In this document: one piece after another, positions 25,460 through 33,843 of the stretch
Numbering within the stretch: position 1 is the stretch's first letter
Layout: each line of letters opens with the position of its first letter
From: Bryobacterales bacterium
GTDB taxonomy: Bacteria; Acidobacteriota; Terriglobia; Bryobacterales; Bryobacteraceae
Assembly: GCA_019261985.1 (NCBI GenBank)
Contig: JAFAQY010000013.1
Location: 17,500-81,499 of the forward strand
Length of the DNA: 64,000 nt
Direction of reading: 5' to 3'
Program-made: the position numbers and the translations under genes
The notes under the pieces: model-generated
Databases searched by the model: none
Told to the model about the DNA's origin: nothing
What the model saw: only the letters and a program-made list of their open reading frames with translations

Positions 25460-27776
25460 CCTGGACTCCTGCCGGCCTTGCGAGCCGGCGCTGAAGTATG
25501 CAAGCGGCGATTATCCAGCACGCTAACGAGAGTATAGACAAACCCACGCCGGCGCGGAACCCCGGTAGCGTGAAGCGCATTTCGACTAAAGATTCGCCCG
25601 CGTTGACGGGCAAGCCCATTCCGATCCAGTTGGTTCGATAGATGCGCGCGGGAACGCCGTTCACTGTGGCGGTCCAGCCGGGGTAGTAATTGCTGGGGAC
25701 TACCAGGAACGCGGGCTTATCGGAACGTACTCGGAAGCGAAGCGCATCGTACTGCCGCGGGAGGCGCTCGACCTCGGCTGTTTCGGTGGAATCGCTCAGC
25801 GCAAGAGTTTTATCCGCGGCGACGACCGCAACGCGCCGAAAATCGATGGAGCGGGAACGGACCTGATCGAGAACGGCCTTATCGGAAATGCTTCCCTCCG
25901 GCTGTGTCTCGCCGACCAGGAATTCGCGGTTTTGGAAGCTGGGATTTTGCCATAAGGTCAGGCCGCCCTCATCCCTTACTTGATTCCATCCGGGTAGCTG
26001 AAGCCCGCGCTTCGCGATCACGTATTTGACTCGGAGGAAATCGAAAAACGGCGGCATCGCGGCGGCCGCGCCCGGCGACACCAGGGCCGATGGCAGGCCT
26101 TCGAGCATCCATTCATGCCTCCGCAGCTCGAGCGATCCATGGTAGCCCGCGGTTTCCAAACCCCATAGCGGAGGCGACGAGCCAGTGAGCATGTTCTGTA
26201 ACCGAAACTCGCCAGAGGATTCGTCCGCAGGGGAAACAATCGAAAGAATGCGAAACCGATCCTGGTCTTGCCGCAACCAGCCCGCGAGGCCGTCCAGGTG
26301 CAGCGCGTCTGTTATCGCGACTGTCCGCGCGTAGTTGGCGTGAAAGCGGAGGTAGCCAACATCGGCGAGCAAAAATGCGATGGACGATGCGATGAGGGCG
26401 GCACGCCACTTTCCGCGCACAGCTTGAATGGCGAATAGGGCCACGACGGAAGCGGCCAGAAGAACGCAACATGCAATCAATTCCGGGTGGCGATCCGGCC
26501 GCAGGCGCCAGGCCGCTGCAGCGGCTAACACCACAATGACGATTACGGCGAAGGAGCGGGCCGGGCGCATTTTGGACGCTTTATTCGCGGCGAGGTCAAG
26601 CCCGATCGCCCCCAGGCAGGCGAAACAGAAGCTCGCGAAGAACTGATATCGAAATGGAAAACGCAGGCTGTTAAAGCCGGGCAATCGGAACAAGAGGCCG
26701 TATACCGGCGTTGAGGCCCCAAGCGAAATCAGTGTCGCAAGCAACCCGCAAATCGACAGGCACCATGCGGGAGGGCCGGCTCGCCGGATGCCCAACAAGC
26801 AAAATAGGGCCATCACGGCGATCAGAGCGCCATCGTAAAAACCCACGGCCGCGGTGACCGCGCTATCGAGCGAATACACGTACGGGAACAAGGGCTGCAG
26901 GAGATCTTTAACCTTGGTGTGGGTGGTGCCGGCTGCATATTCAAAGCTAAGTCCGCCGGCGCGAACGGATTCGCTTTGGTGCTTGAACATTGGAATCACC
27001 TGGATTCCGGCCATGCCGATTCCGAGGACGACGATCAACGCCCAAAGCGAAAAAGTCGCTACTGCTTGGGTCGCAAGGTTTTTGCGGGCTGCGCCGGCGC
27101 TTGCCAGCAGGAAGGCCCATCTTAAGGCCAAATAGCAAACGACGGCCACGAGCGTGACCGCGGCGAAAGTGGGATTGCCGGATATGAACTGCATTCCTAT
27201 AACAATGGGCGCGGCCCAAAACACGCTTGCTAGTTTCTTCCGATGGAAAGAACGCTCGGCCAGCCACATAGCACACGGGAGCAGACAAGCCGCGCGCAAC
27301 AGCCCCATGCTTCGCACATAGACGACGCATTGGCTCCCGAACATGAAGGCAATCGCTCCCGCCGTCGCAGCGAAGCTGCGCACTCCGGCTTCGCGCAGAA
27401 ACAAATATGTTCCCAATCCCGTTACGGCGAAGATCAACGCGAGCTCAAGCATGAACGCCGCCGGGGGATTGAACGCCCAGGCGAGCGCCAGCCGAATGGG
27501 AGAGAACTGCGCCTCGCCATCCGCGGTGACGGGGTGACCCAAACCGGTTTCATGCGCCCACTGCGGTATTACGCCCGTACGCAGGGCATGACCCAGGAAA
27601 TCCGCAAACGGATAGTACTCAACCGCGGTATCGCCGCCGAACAACAACTGACCGCGAAGGAGCGGCACAATGCCGAAGCTCAATCCAAGTAAAACGATTA
27701 TTATTGGGGGCCCCATCGTCATCCACCGGACGCGGGTGGATGATGCGCGGGAAATAGTGGCAGGGGCGGCCATCAT
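25452..27776 (-). CDS. YfhO family polytopic membrane protein
   Basis: The product has 774 residues and about 12-13 membrane helices, followed by a soluble C-terminal part and a final helix. Features of YfhO-like proteins are the first loop GGDTAVEYYPFADFLGHALRTG with the acidic pair expected in GT-C-type sugar transferases, FRFPFRYQFFASF mid-protein, and the C-terminal sandwich ending FLVVPSNYYPGWTATVNG, a hallmark of this family. They are thought to add sugars to surface polymers. Its ATG overlaps the stop of the upstream sulfatase gene (ATGA), so translation is coupled. Confidence 0.8.
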   Translation of the reverse strand: MMAAPATISRASSTRVRWMTMGPPIIIVLLGLSFGIVPLLRGQLLFGGDTAVEYYPFADFLGHALRTGVIPQWAHETGLGHPVTADGEAQFSPIRLALAWAFNPPAAFMLELALIFAVTGLGTYLFLREAGVRSFAATAGAIAFMFGSQCVVYVRSMGLLRAACLLPCAMWLAERSFHRKKLASVFWAAPIVIGMQFISGNPTFAAVTLVAVVCYLALRWAFLLASAGAARKNLATQAVATFSLWALIVVLGIGMAGIQVIPMFKHQSESVRAGGLSFEYAAGTTHTKVKDLLQPLFPYVYSLDSAVTAAVGFYDGALIAVMALFCLLGIRRAGPPAWCLSICGLLATLISLGASTPVYGLLFRLPGFNSLRFPFRYQFFASFCFACLGAIGLDLAANKASKMRPARSFAVIVIVVLAAAAAWRLRPDRHPELIACCVLLAASVVALFAIQAVRGKWRAALIASSIAFLLADVGYLRFHANYARTVAITDALHLDGLAGWLRQDQDRFRILSIVSPADESSGEFRLQNMLTGSSPPLWGLETAGYHGSLELRRHEWMLEGLPSALVSPGAAAAMPPFFDFLRVKYVIAKRGLQLPGWNQVRDEGGLTLWQNPSFQNREFLVGETQPEGSISDKAVLDQVRSRSIDFRRVAVVAADKTLALSDSTETAEVERLPRQYDALRFRVRSDKPAFLVVPSNYYPGWTATVNGVPARIYRTNWIGMGLPVNAGESLVEMRFTLPGFRAGVGLSILSLACWIIAACILQRRLARPAGVQDV

Positions 27777-29869
27777 TGAACATATCCCAGGGACTTGAGC
27801 CGCTCCGTCGCGGACCGATCGAGCTTATACCCTTGCGAGGCGTGATGCGGAGCGGATGCTGCCCAATCGTCCAGGCGCTTAGAAAGCTCTTGCGCGCGCG
27901 GATCGCCGGGTTGATACAGATCGTGTTGCTCCTGGGGATCGGAGGTTAAATCGTACAACTCCGGCGGACCGGCGGTCCAGCCGATCAGCTTCAGATTGCC
28001 GGAGAAAATGGCGCGCCGCAGGCCGCCGAAACGTTGATTTCCGAGGCCGACGAGAGGCGATCGCGTGCCGCGGGAGAACACGACTCTACCGGGATCGGCC
28101 GTCGCATGCAGTAAGCTTTTGCCTTGTAGCTCGCGCAGGGGTTCAGCCCCGATTGCTTCCAATACAGTCGGCATCAAATCCACCTGGCTGACCAAATCCT
28201 CGAACTTCGCGGCTTCGTGTTGTCCGGGATACTTGACGATTAATGGAACATGCACCAACTCCTGGTAGACGAAGCCCACGAAATGATCCATCAGATCGTG
28301 CTCGCCAAATGTGTCGCCGTGGTCCGCAGTCACAATTATCAGCGTGTTGTCGTACAATCCGAGCTCCCGTAACCGGTCGAGCAGAGCCTTGATCGCAGAG
28401 TCCTCGGCGGCGATTCCGCCATCGTATTTGCCGATGAGGTACTGGCTTTCGGCAGGCCGGAGGGTGCGCTTGGCGGCATCCACTTGTAGCTTTATATCGT
28501 GCAACGCCGAGGCGTCGAGGGGCGCGTCGGTTGTGCTCGAAAATTGCCGGTTGTAGGGCGGGGCCGGAACATACGGCGTGTGCGCGTCCATGTAATTGGC
28601 GAACAAAAAGAACGGAACGCCGCTGGACTTCGCCGCATCGAGCAGGTCGATTGCGCGCCGATTGATATCGGCGGCGATGCGGTGGGGGCGATCGAAGGCG
28701 CCGGTATCGAAAATATGGGCGAGCAGCCGTTTGGCGCGCTCCCTGAGGTAAAAGGGGCGATCCGCGCTCGAAAGAGTGACCGGCCTTCGCAAGTCCGGAA
28801 TGGCGAAGCCTTTCGTCAGCCCGGTCCATGCAGCGAGGAAACCGCTGTTCGCGGCGGTTTCGATGCTCCAGTATCCGCGGGAGCGCAAAACCTCGGCCAG
28901 CGTCCGGTACTGTGTTCCCACCGGCAGCGCAATGGGATTCGGGACAGTGGAATTGACGGCTCCGTTCCAATCCGGATAGACTCCAGTGAACATGGTTGCA
29001 TGTGTTGCCAGAGTGAAATCGGAAGCGGCGGTAGCTCGCGTATAGAGGGTGGCCTGGCGGGCGAACTGGCGCAGGTTCGGAGTGGTGTCGCGCGAATAGC
29101 CATACAGCGATAGATGGTCCGCGCGCACCGTGTCCATCACGATAAGAACGACATTCGGCGTGGACGCGCGGGCCGGAGAAAGATTGACGTTAACAGGCGC
29201 GTCGCGCTGCGCTACTGCTACGGCGGCCGAGAAGAGCGCGATTGCTCCAACCACGGCGATTGCTTGGGAAACCAAAGTGGCCGGCCGGTTCTTCCGAATG
29301 TAGGCCACTGCGGCCGCAACCGCCACGATGAAGCACAGCAGCAAAATCGAAAGCCCGGTCTTTTTTAGCGAGGAGTCCTGAGGAGTTAATAGTTCGCGGC
29401 TCAACGACGGCACGCCCAACAGTAAAAGCGAAACCGTCCAGGGACCGGCGAGGAAATTCCAGCGCTTGGCTGGTTCGGCAGAAACGAGCGCTGCCACGAA
29501 TACAACGATTAATACGGCCGCGACGGCTAACACGATCTGCTCCGAGCGAGCCAGCGGCCAAGCGGAGATGAGATTCGCGGCAAATGCGGCCGAGACTGTC
29601 AGGGCCGCAAAGATTCGATGCGTGTCCGGCGTCTTGCGCGCGTTGAGCAGCAGGCCGCCTAAGGCGCCGGCAACCATTCCGGCGCACGCGTAGGCGGCGA
29701 ACAGCATGCCCAGCAAAGGCCATTGCCACGGCAGGACTTCCATTTCCCGAAAGCGCCACAGTTGAATGCCGATCGACAGCGCGGATTCCACCACGCCGTA
29801 GACGAGCCAAGCCACGCAGCCCCAGGCCGCGCCTGTTAGGATGCCGGCCTTAAATCGACTTCCCTGCAT
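27773..29869 (-). CDS. Membrane-anchored sulfatase-fold protein 1 (threonine in nucleophile position)
   Basis: The product has 698 residues. An N-terminal domain with 5-6 membrane helices (1-220) is followed by an alkaline phosphatase/sulfatase-fold domain. Metal ligands are visible in VVLIVMDTVRADHLSLYGYSRDTTP and in VTADHGDTFGEHDLMDH. At the position of the formylglycine cysteine of sulfatases, the motif reads DFT286-LATHA; a threonine nucleophile occurs in LtaS- and EptA-like phosphotransferases. True sulfatase activity is therefore doubtful. The ATG at 29869 overlaps the stop of the upstream paralogue by one base. The protein ends in LKSLGYVQ like its two paralogues. Confidence 0.8.
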   Translation of the reverse strand: MQGSRFKAGILTGAAWGCVAWLVYGVVESALSIGIQLWRFREMEVLPWQWPLLGMLFAAYACAGMVAGALGGLLLNARKTPDTHRIFAALTVSAAFAANLISAWPLARSEQIVLAVAAVLIVVFVAALVSAEPAKRWNFLAGPWTVSLLLLGVPSLSRELLTPQDSSLKKTGLSILLLCFIVAVAAAVAYIRKNRPATLVSQAIAVVGAIALFSAAVAVAQRDAPVNVNLSPARASTPNVVLIVMDTVRADHLSLYGYSRDTTPNLRQFARQATLYTRATAASDFTLATHATMFTGVYPDWNGAVNSTVPNPIALPVGTQYRTLAEVLRSRGYWSIETAANSGFLAAWTGLTKGFAIPDLRRPVTLSSADRPFYLRERAKRLLAHIFDTGAFDRPHRIAADINRRAIDLLDAAKSSGVPFFLFANYMDAHTPYVPAPPYNRQFSSTTDAPLDASALHDIKLQVDAAKRTLRPAESQYLIGKYDGGIAAEDSAIKALLDRLRELGLYDNTLIIVTADHGDTFGEHDLMDHFVGFVYQELVHVPLIVKYPGQHEAAKFEDLVSQVDLMPTVLEAIGAEPLRELQGKSLLHATADPGRVVFSRGTRSPLVGLGNQRFGGLRRAIFSGNLKLIGWTAGPPELYDLTSDPQEQHDLYQPGDPRAQELSKRLDDWAASAPHHASQGYKLDRSATERLKSLGYVQ

Positions 29870-32013
29870 CACTGAACATACCCAAGCGATTTTAAGCTCT
29901 CCAGGGTGGATTTATCCAGCGCTTTCGGCTTGGCGCTCTCGCGAGGGGCGGAGGCAAACCAGGTTTCGAGACTCTCTAACAACTGCTGTGCGCGAGGGTT
30001 GCCCGGCGTGTAAAGGTTATTTCGCTCATCCGGGTCGGCCTCTAAATTGTATAGCTCAGGAGCGCCGGCGGGACTATCGATCAGCTTCATCCGGTCGTCA
30101 AAAATGGCTCGCCGCCAGCCGTGGAACTTGGTGTCCCGCTCTACGCCCAGGGATTCCGCGAAAACAGGGTGGGCCAGCATATTGTTTAACCTTTGCACAC
30201 TCCTGCCCGGGGATGCGACCGGCATAGGGATGCCTGCACAATCCAAGATTGTCGGCATGATATCAACCTGGCTAACCAGAAGATCGTTCCGAGCCGCGGT
30301 CTGCTGCTTCGGATATTTGATCAGCAGCGGCACATGCAGATGCGTTTCATACACCGATCCGACGCGGTGGCCCAACACTCCATGTTCGACAAACCCTTCG
30401 CCGTGATCGGAGGTAACCACGATCATTGTGTTGTCAAAGAGACCTAACCGGCGCAAGTCTTCAAATAAGCTGCCCAGAGCGGCATCTTCGGCTGCGATTC
30501 CTTCGTCATAATGCGACATCAAGAAGAGCGCTTCCCGCGGCCGCAGCGTGCGACGTCCCGAATTTACCTGATACGAGAGTATGTCCAGCCTACGCTCGTT
30601 CCGAGCAACAGATGGAGCCGGCGCCGAATTCTCTGCGAAACGGTTCTCAAACGGAGGGCCGGGCACATATGGCGAATGCGCATCCATATAATTCAGGAAC
30701 AAAAAGAACGGCTTTTCATTTGCCTTAGCGCGAGCCAGAAGCTTTTGGCCGCTTGCCGTAATATCCGTCGCCTTCCTGTAATTACGCTCAAAGAACGTAG
30801 AATTAATCCCCGGCAAATCCAAAACATGTGGCAATAAATAGAATCGGTCATCGCTGCGGCCGTGCTGCACGGGCCGGGTCCAGTCGGATACTCCGAAGCC
30901 CTTTGTGAGTCCAGTCCACGGCCCGAGGAAGGCGTAATTCGCGGCTGATTCGGCCGTCCAATACCCGTGCGACCGAAGGACCTCAGCAAGGGTGGTGTGT
31001 CTTGGGGCTAGAGGCTGCAAACCAGGCTTGGAAGTGCGGGAATAGCGGGCGCCATGCCAGGCGGGGTAAAGCCCTGTGAACATCGACGCATGCGCCGGCA
31101 GGGTGAAATCCGATGTCGCCACGGCGTGGGCATATACGGTTGCGCCGCGAGCGAATTCGCGCAGGTTGGGCGTGGTATCTCGTTCGTAACCGTATACAGA
31201 TAGATGATCGGCGCGTACGGTGTCGAGGGTGATCAGCAGAATATTCGGCTGTCCGGAAGATGCTGAAGGGGAATCGGGGAGGTTCGAGCTTGTGCCCCTG
31301 ATCTCGGAAACGGACGCCAGCGCGCCGAACACGACACTCGCGGTAATCGCGGCGGCGAGCGGGCTGGAAGCCAGTCCTGGCCGCAGACGGCCCTTGAGAG
31401 ATGCTCCCGCTAGGATTGTTATAAGCACAATCAAGGGCAATCCAATTCTCGCCCAAGTCGAGTGGTTTGGACCACGTATGTCCCTATCGATCCATGGAAA
31501 TATCAGCAGCGAAAGACTGACTGTAAACGGGCCGCTGAATGGCAGAAATACTCGTTTCCAAGGCGGCCACCTCAATGCTGCGGCGAACGCGAAAGCGAGC
31601 GCCGCCCCTATGATCAGCGCGAAGTATTCAGACTCGGGAAGCGTCCAAAGCCGGACTAAATTAGCGCTGAAAACGAGGATTAAGGGAACGACCGCGCAAA
31701 ACGAATAATGCGCGACGCCATGATCGCGCAGCCCTACGAGCCAAAGAAACAAGCGGGCAGCAGCTCCCAACAAGATGCCCGCTGAGGCGTAGGCGGTGGC
31801 CAGCTTTACGATCGCCAGCCACTGCCAGCTCATGATCGTCATATCGGGGTTCTGAAACAATTCAGGCCCGATGAAAAAACACAGCTCAACGGCAAAAAAA
31901 GCGATCCACGCCGAGCAACTGTAAACGGCTGTCGACAGAAGGTTCCGGGATAATCCGGACATTGGCAGTCGCCGGCTAAGTGTCTGGTTCAGTACTTCAC
32001 CGCCATCGTTCAC
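29869..32013 (-). CDS. Membrane-anchored sulfatase-fold protein 2 (threonine in nucleophile position)
   Basis: The product has 714 residues with the same layout: 5-6 membrane helices in the first 230 residues, then the catalytic domain with ILLITLDTVRADHLSVYGY, SDFT304-LPAHASMFTGLYP and VTSDHGEGFVEHGVLGH. It is a close paralogue of the genes on both sides (27773 and 33844). The GTG at 32013 is preceded by GAGGA. It is the second gene of the operon, 17 bp after the glycosyltransferase-like gene. Possible roles are phosphotransfer to, or hydrolysis on, surface glycans or lipids; the sequence does not decide. Confidence 0.8.
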   Translation of the reverse strand: MNDGGEVLNQTLSRRLPMSGLSRNLLSTAVYSCSAWIAFFAVELCFFIGPELFQNPDMTIMSWQWLAIVKLATAYASAGILLGAAARLFLWLVGLRDHGVAHYSFCAVVPLILVFSANLVRLWTLPESEYFALIIGAALAFAFAAALRWPPWKRVFLPFSGPFTVSLSLLIFPWIDRDIRGPNHSTWARIGLPLIVLITILAGASLKGRLRPGLASSPLAAAITASVVFGALASVSEIRGTSSNLPDSPSASSGQPNILLITLDTVRADHLSVYGYERDTTPNLREFARGATVYAHAVATSDFTLPAHASMFTGLYPAWHGARYSRTSKPGLQPLAPRHTTLAEVLRSHGYWTAESAANYAFLGPWTGLTKGFGVSDWTRPVQHGRSDDRFYLLPHVLDLPGINSTFFERNYRKATDITASGQKLLARAKANEKPFFLFLNYMDAHSPYVPGPPFENRFAENSAPAPSVARNERRLDILSYQVNSGRRTLRPREALFLMSHYDEGIAAEDAALGSLFEDLRRLGLFDNTMIVVTSDHGEGFVEHGVLGHRVGSVYETHLHVPLLIKYPKQQTAARNDLLVSQVDIMPTILDCAGIPMPVASPGRSVQRLNNMLAHPVFAESLGVERDTKFHGWRRAIFDDRMKLIDSPAGAPELYNLEADPDERNNLYTPGNPRAQQLLESLETWFASAPRESAKPKALDKSTLESLKSLGYVQ

Positions 32014-32030
32014 CCGGTGTCCTCGGCAGT

Positions 32031-33617
32031 CTAATGCGATCTATCGCCCGGCTGCCGGTAGACGAGATTGGCTCGAACCGCAGGCGCCTGCTCTTCACGC
32101 GAAACCCACCGGCAAAGGCGAACGGGCATAACATCGGCGTCCGCCACCCAGATGGACCGGTCCCGAAAATGGCCGGCTAGCCGGGCGTCACTCACCGGGT
32201 CCAGTTCCCTGGCCCAGACGATGCTCTGGCGGTCGATATTCGCGGAATTAAACACCCATTCGATGTGAAAATTATGATTCGGGCTGTAGTGGACAAAAAC
32301 CAGATGGCGGCCGCCTTCCTTCGTGAGTTGTTCTTCAATTTTCTCCCGCTGGTCCGAATATTGAAATAAACGTAGTCCTCCCACTCCTATAATTCCGGCT
32401 TTGATATTGAGCAATATTTCAGCGATTACAACTGCGATCACAGCCGCATGCCTTAGCCGCGGGTGAATGGCCTTCCAATTCCACAATGCGCGCAGTCCTA
32501 TAAAAATAAGCGCCCACCAGGCAGCAGTGAACGGCGCCAAATAGTGCGCCAAGAAAAACCAATAGAACAACTGACCCGCCGCAAGAGCGACTCCTATCGC
32601 GATGAGCTGGAATGCGCCGCTCCGGCGAGCCAGCGGCAGAAACAGCACGCCTAGCAGGAGCGGAAGACCGCCGTAAAAGCGCCAGAACGCCTTTATCCGT
32701 TGCTTCAGCGGCGTCCACGTGGTCCACTGCCATTCATAAACTTTGCGTAATTCCGGATAGCGAAACGACGGCTCGGGGGCCGGCCGCTTCGATGACAGCC
32801 CTCTTGGAACACCGTACAAATGCATGCTGAGTTGAACGGGCATCAGCAGCGCGTTACCGGTAACACGGTAGTTGTAGTAGCCCTGTATGGCCACGCTCGC
32901 CAGGGCTATCGAGGCGACCGGCAGCACAATCGATATGATCTTTTCGCGAATTGGAATGGATGCCGCCCGCAGGAGCCAGACCGCGACGAATATGCCTACC
33001 GCCCCGCTGAAGAACAAACCCTCATAAGGGCGGGTCATCATTACCACCGCCAGCCCCAACGCAAGCACAACGGCCCATGCGGCCCGGCTGGTTCGCTTCA
33101 GACGTGGCAACGCGCCGAGCGCCATGGCGCCTCCGATGGCGGCAACGCTCCCGCCCATGTAGCTATTCATCCAAAAACTGAAAATTCCAAACTGGAAGAC
33201 ACACACCAACCCGCCGACAAGCGCCCATTGCGTTTCCAGCCAACCTCCCAACATCCAACAAACAGCACCGCACATTAACCCCGTGCTGGCCCACACTCCC
33301 CACCACGGGTTTCCCGCAATGACTTGGCCGAGGGCCAATACGAATCCCTGTCCAGGCGAATAGTGGGATGTGTATGTGGGCTGATGGAGCACGTAGATCG
33401 TCTCGAAATGCTGCCAGAACGCGTGCGCGGGATTCGTGAGCCGCCCAGACGCGAAGGTATCGCCTATCAACAAATGATTGAATTCATCGGCGACCATTGG
33501 CCTAGGGATGGGATAGCGGTGTAAAAGGGCCGCTCGACCGATTAGGCACAGCCCTGTTACCAGAAGAACCGACAACCACAAGCCCGAGGCTAATGCACGA
33601 TAAAGGCTCATCAGCAT
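32031..33617 (-). CDS. Polytopic membrane glycosyltransferase-like protein (GT-C/ArnT-like)
   Basis: The product has 528 residues with about 11 membrane helices. After helix 1 comes PRPMVADEFNHLLIGDTFASGR, resembling the acidic motif of the first extracytoplasmic loop in GT-C glycosyltransferases. Then YTSHYSPGQGFVLALGQ occurs; the PG-x-G motif is common in these proteins. A soluble tail of about 100 residues follows the last helix. It opens the operon running to 23311. Two ATG codons (33617, 33611) are possible. Two 16-bp direct repeats lie immediately upstream. The donor and acceptor are unknown. Confidence 0.65.
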   Translation of the reverse strand: MLMSLYRALASGLWLSVLLVTGLCLIGRAALLHRYPIPRPMVADEFNHLLIGDTFASGRLTNPAHAFWQHFETIYVLHQPTYTSHYSPGQGFVLALGQVIAGNPWWGVWASTGLMCGAVCWMLGGWLETQWALVGGLVCVFQFGIFSFWMNSYMGGSVAAIGGAMALGALPRLKRTSRAAWAVVLALGLAVVMMTRPYEGLFFSGAVGIFVAVWLLRAASIPIREKIISIVLPVASIALASVAIQGYYNYRVTGNALLMPVQLSMHLYGVPRGLSSKRPAPEPSFRYPELRKVYEWQWTTWTPLKQRIKAFWRFYGGLPLLLGVLFLPLARRSGAFQLIAIGVALAAGQLFYWFFLAHYLAPFTAAWWALIFIGLRALWNWKAIHPRLRHAAVIAVVIAEILLNIKAGIIGVGGLRLFQYSDQREKIEEQLTKEGGRHLVFVHYSPNHNFHIEWVFNSANIDRQSIVWARELDPVSDARLAGHFRDRSIWVADADVMPVRLCRWVSREEQAPAVRANLVYRQPGDRSH

Positions 33618-33623
33618 TTCAGT

Positions 33624-33661
33624 AATTATCCTGATATCAGGCAGAAATTATCCTGATATCA
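33624..33661 (-). promoter_or_regulatory. Two 16-bp direct repeats upstream of the operon start
   Basis: TGATATCAGGATAATT occurs twice on the minus strand (33639..33624 and 33661..33646), 22 bp apart, about two helical turns. Each includes the palindrome TGATATCA and an AGGA that could serve as ribosome site. The arrangement suggests an operator for a dimeric regulator just before the start codon at 33617. Confidence 0.5.
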
Positions 33662-33789
33662 AGGCGGAATTACAGGCTGTAAATCGGTGGGTTAGCAAAT
33701 GATGGGCCAGACGTTGTAGTGGCGGTGCGCTTCTGAATACACTGTGGGATTCTGCTAATGCTTCGGATTCTGTCCGACTGTTTGAGATT

Positions 33790-33829
33790 GGCGGGCTGAA
33801 GCCCGCCGCAGGCTTAAGCCTGCCCCACA
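33790..33829. repeat. Palindromic repeat unit (two hairpins plus CCCCACA)
   Basis: GGCGGGCTGAAGCCCGCC then GCAGGCTTAAGCCTGC and CCCCACA. It lies between the third sulfatase-like gene and the operon starting at 33617. Confidence 0.85.
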
Positions 33830-33843
33830 GCTGGTTTAATTTG

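Noticed and set aside
28143..28970. 275-codon minus-strand frame within sulfatase-like gene 1
   Set aside because: It overlaps the real gene in another frame and has no recognisable motif.
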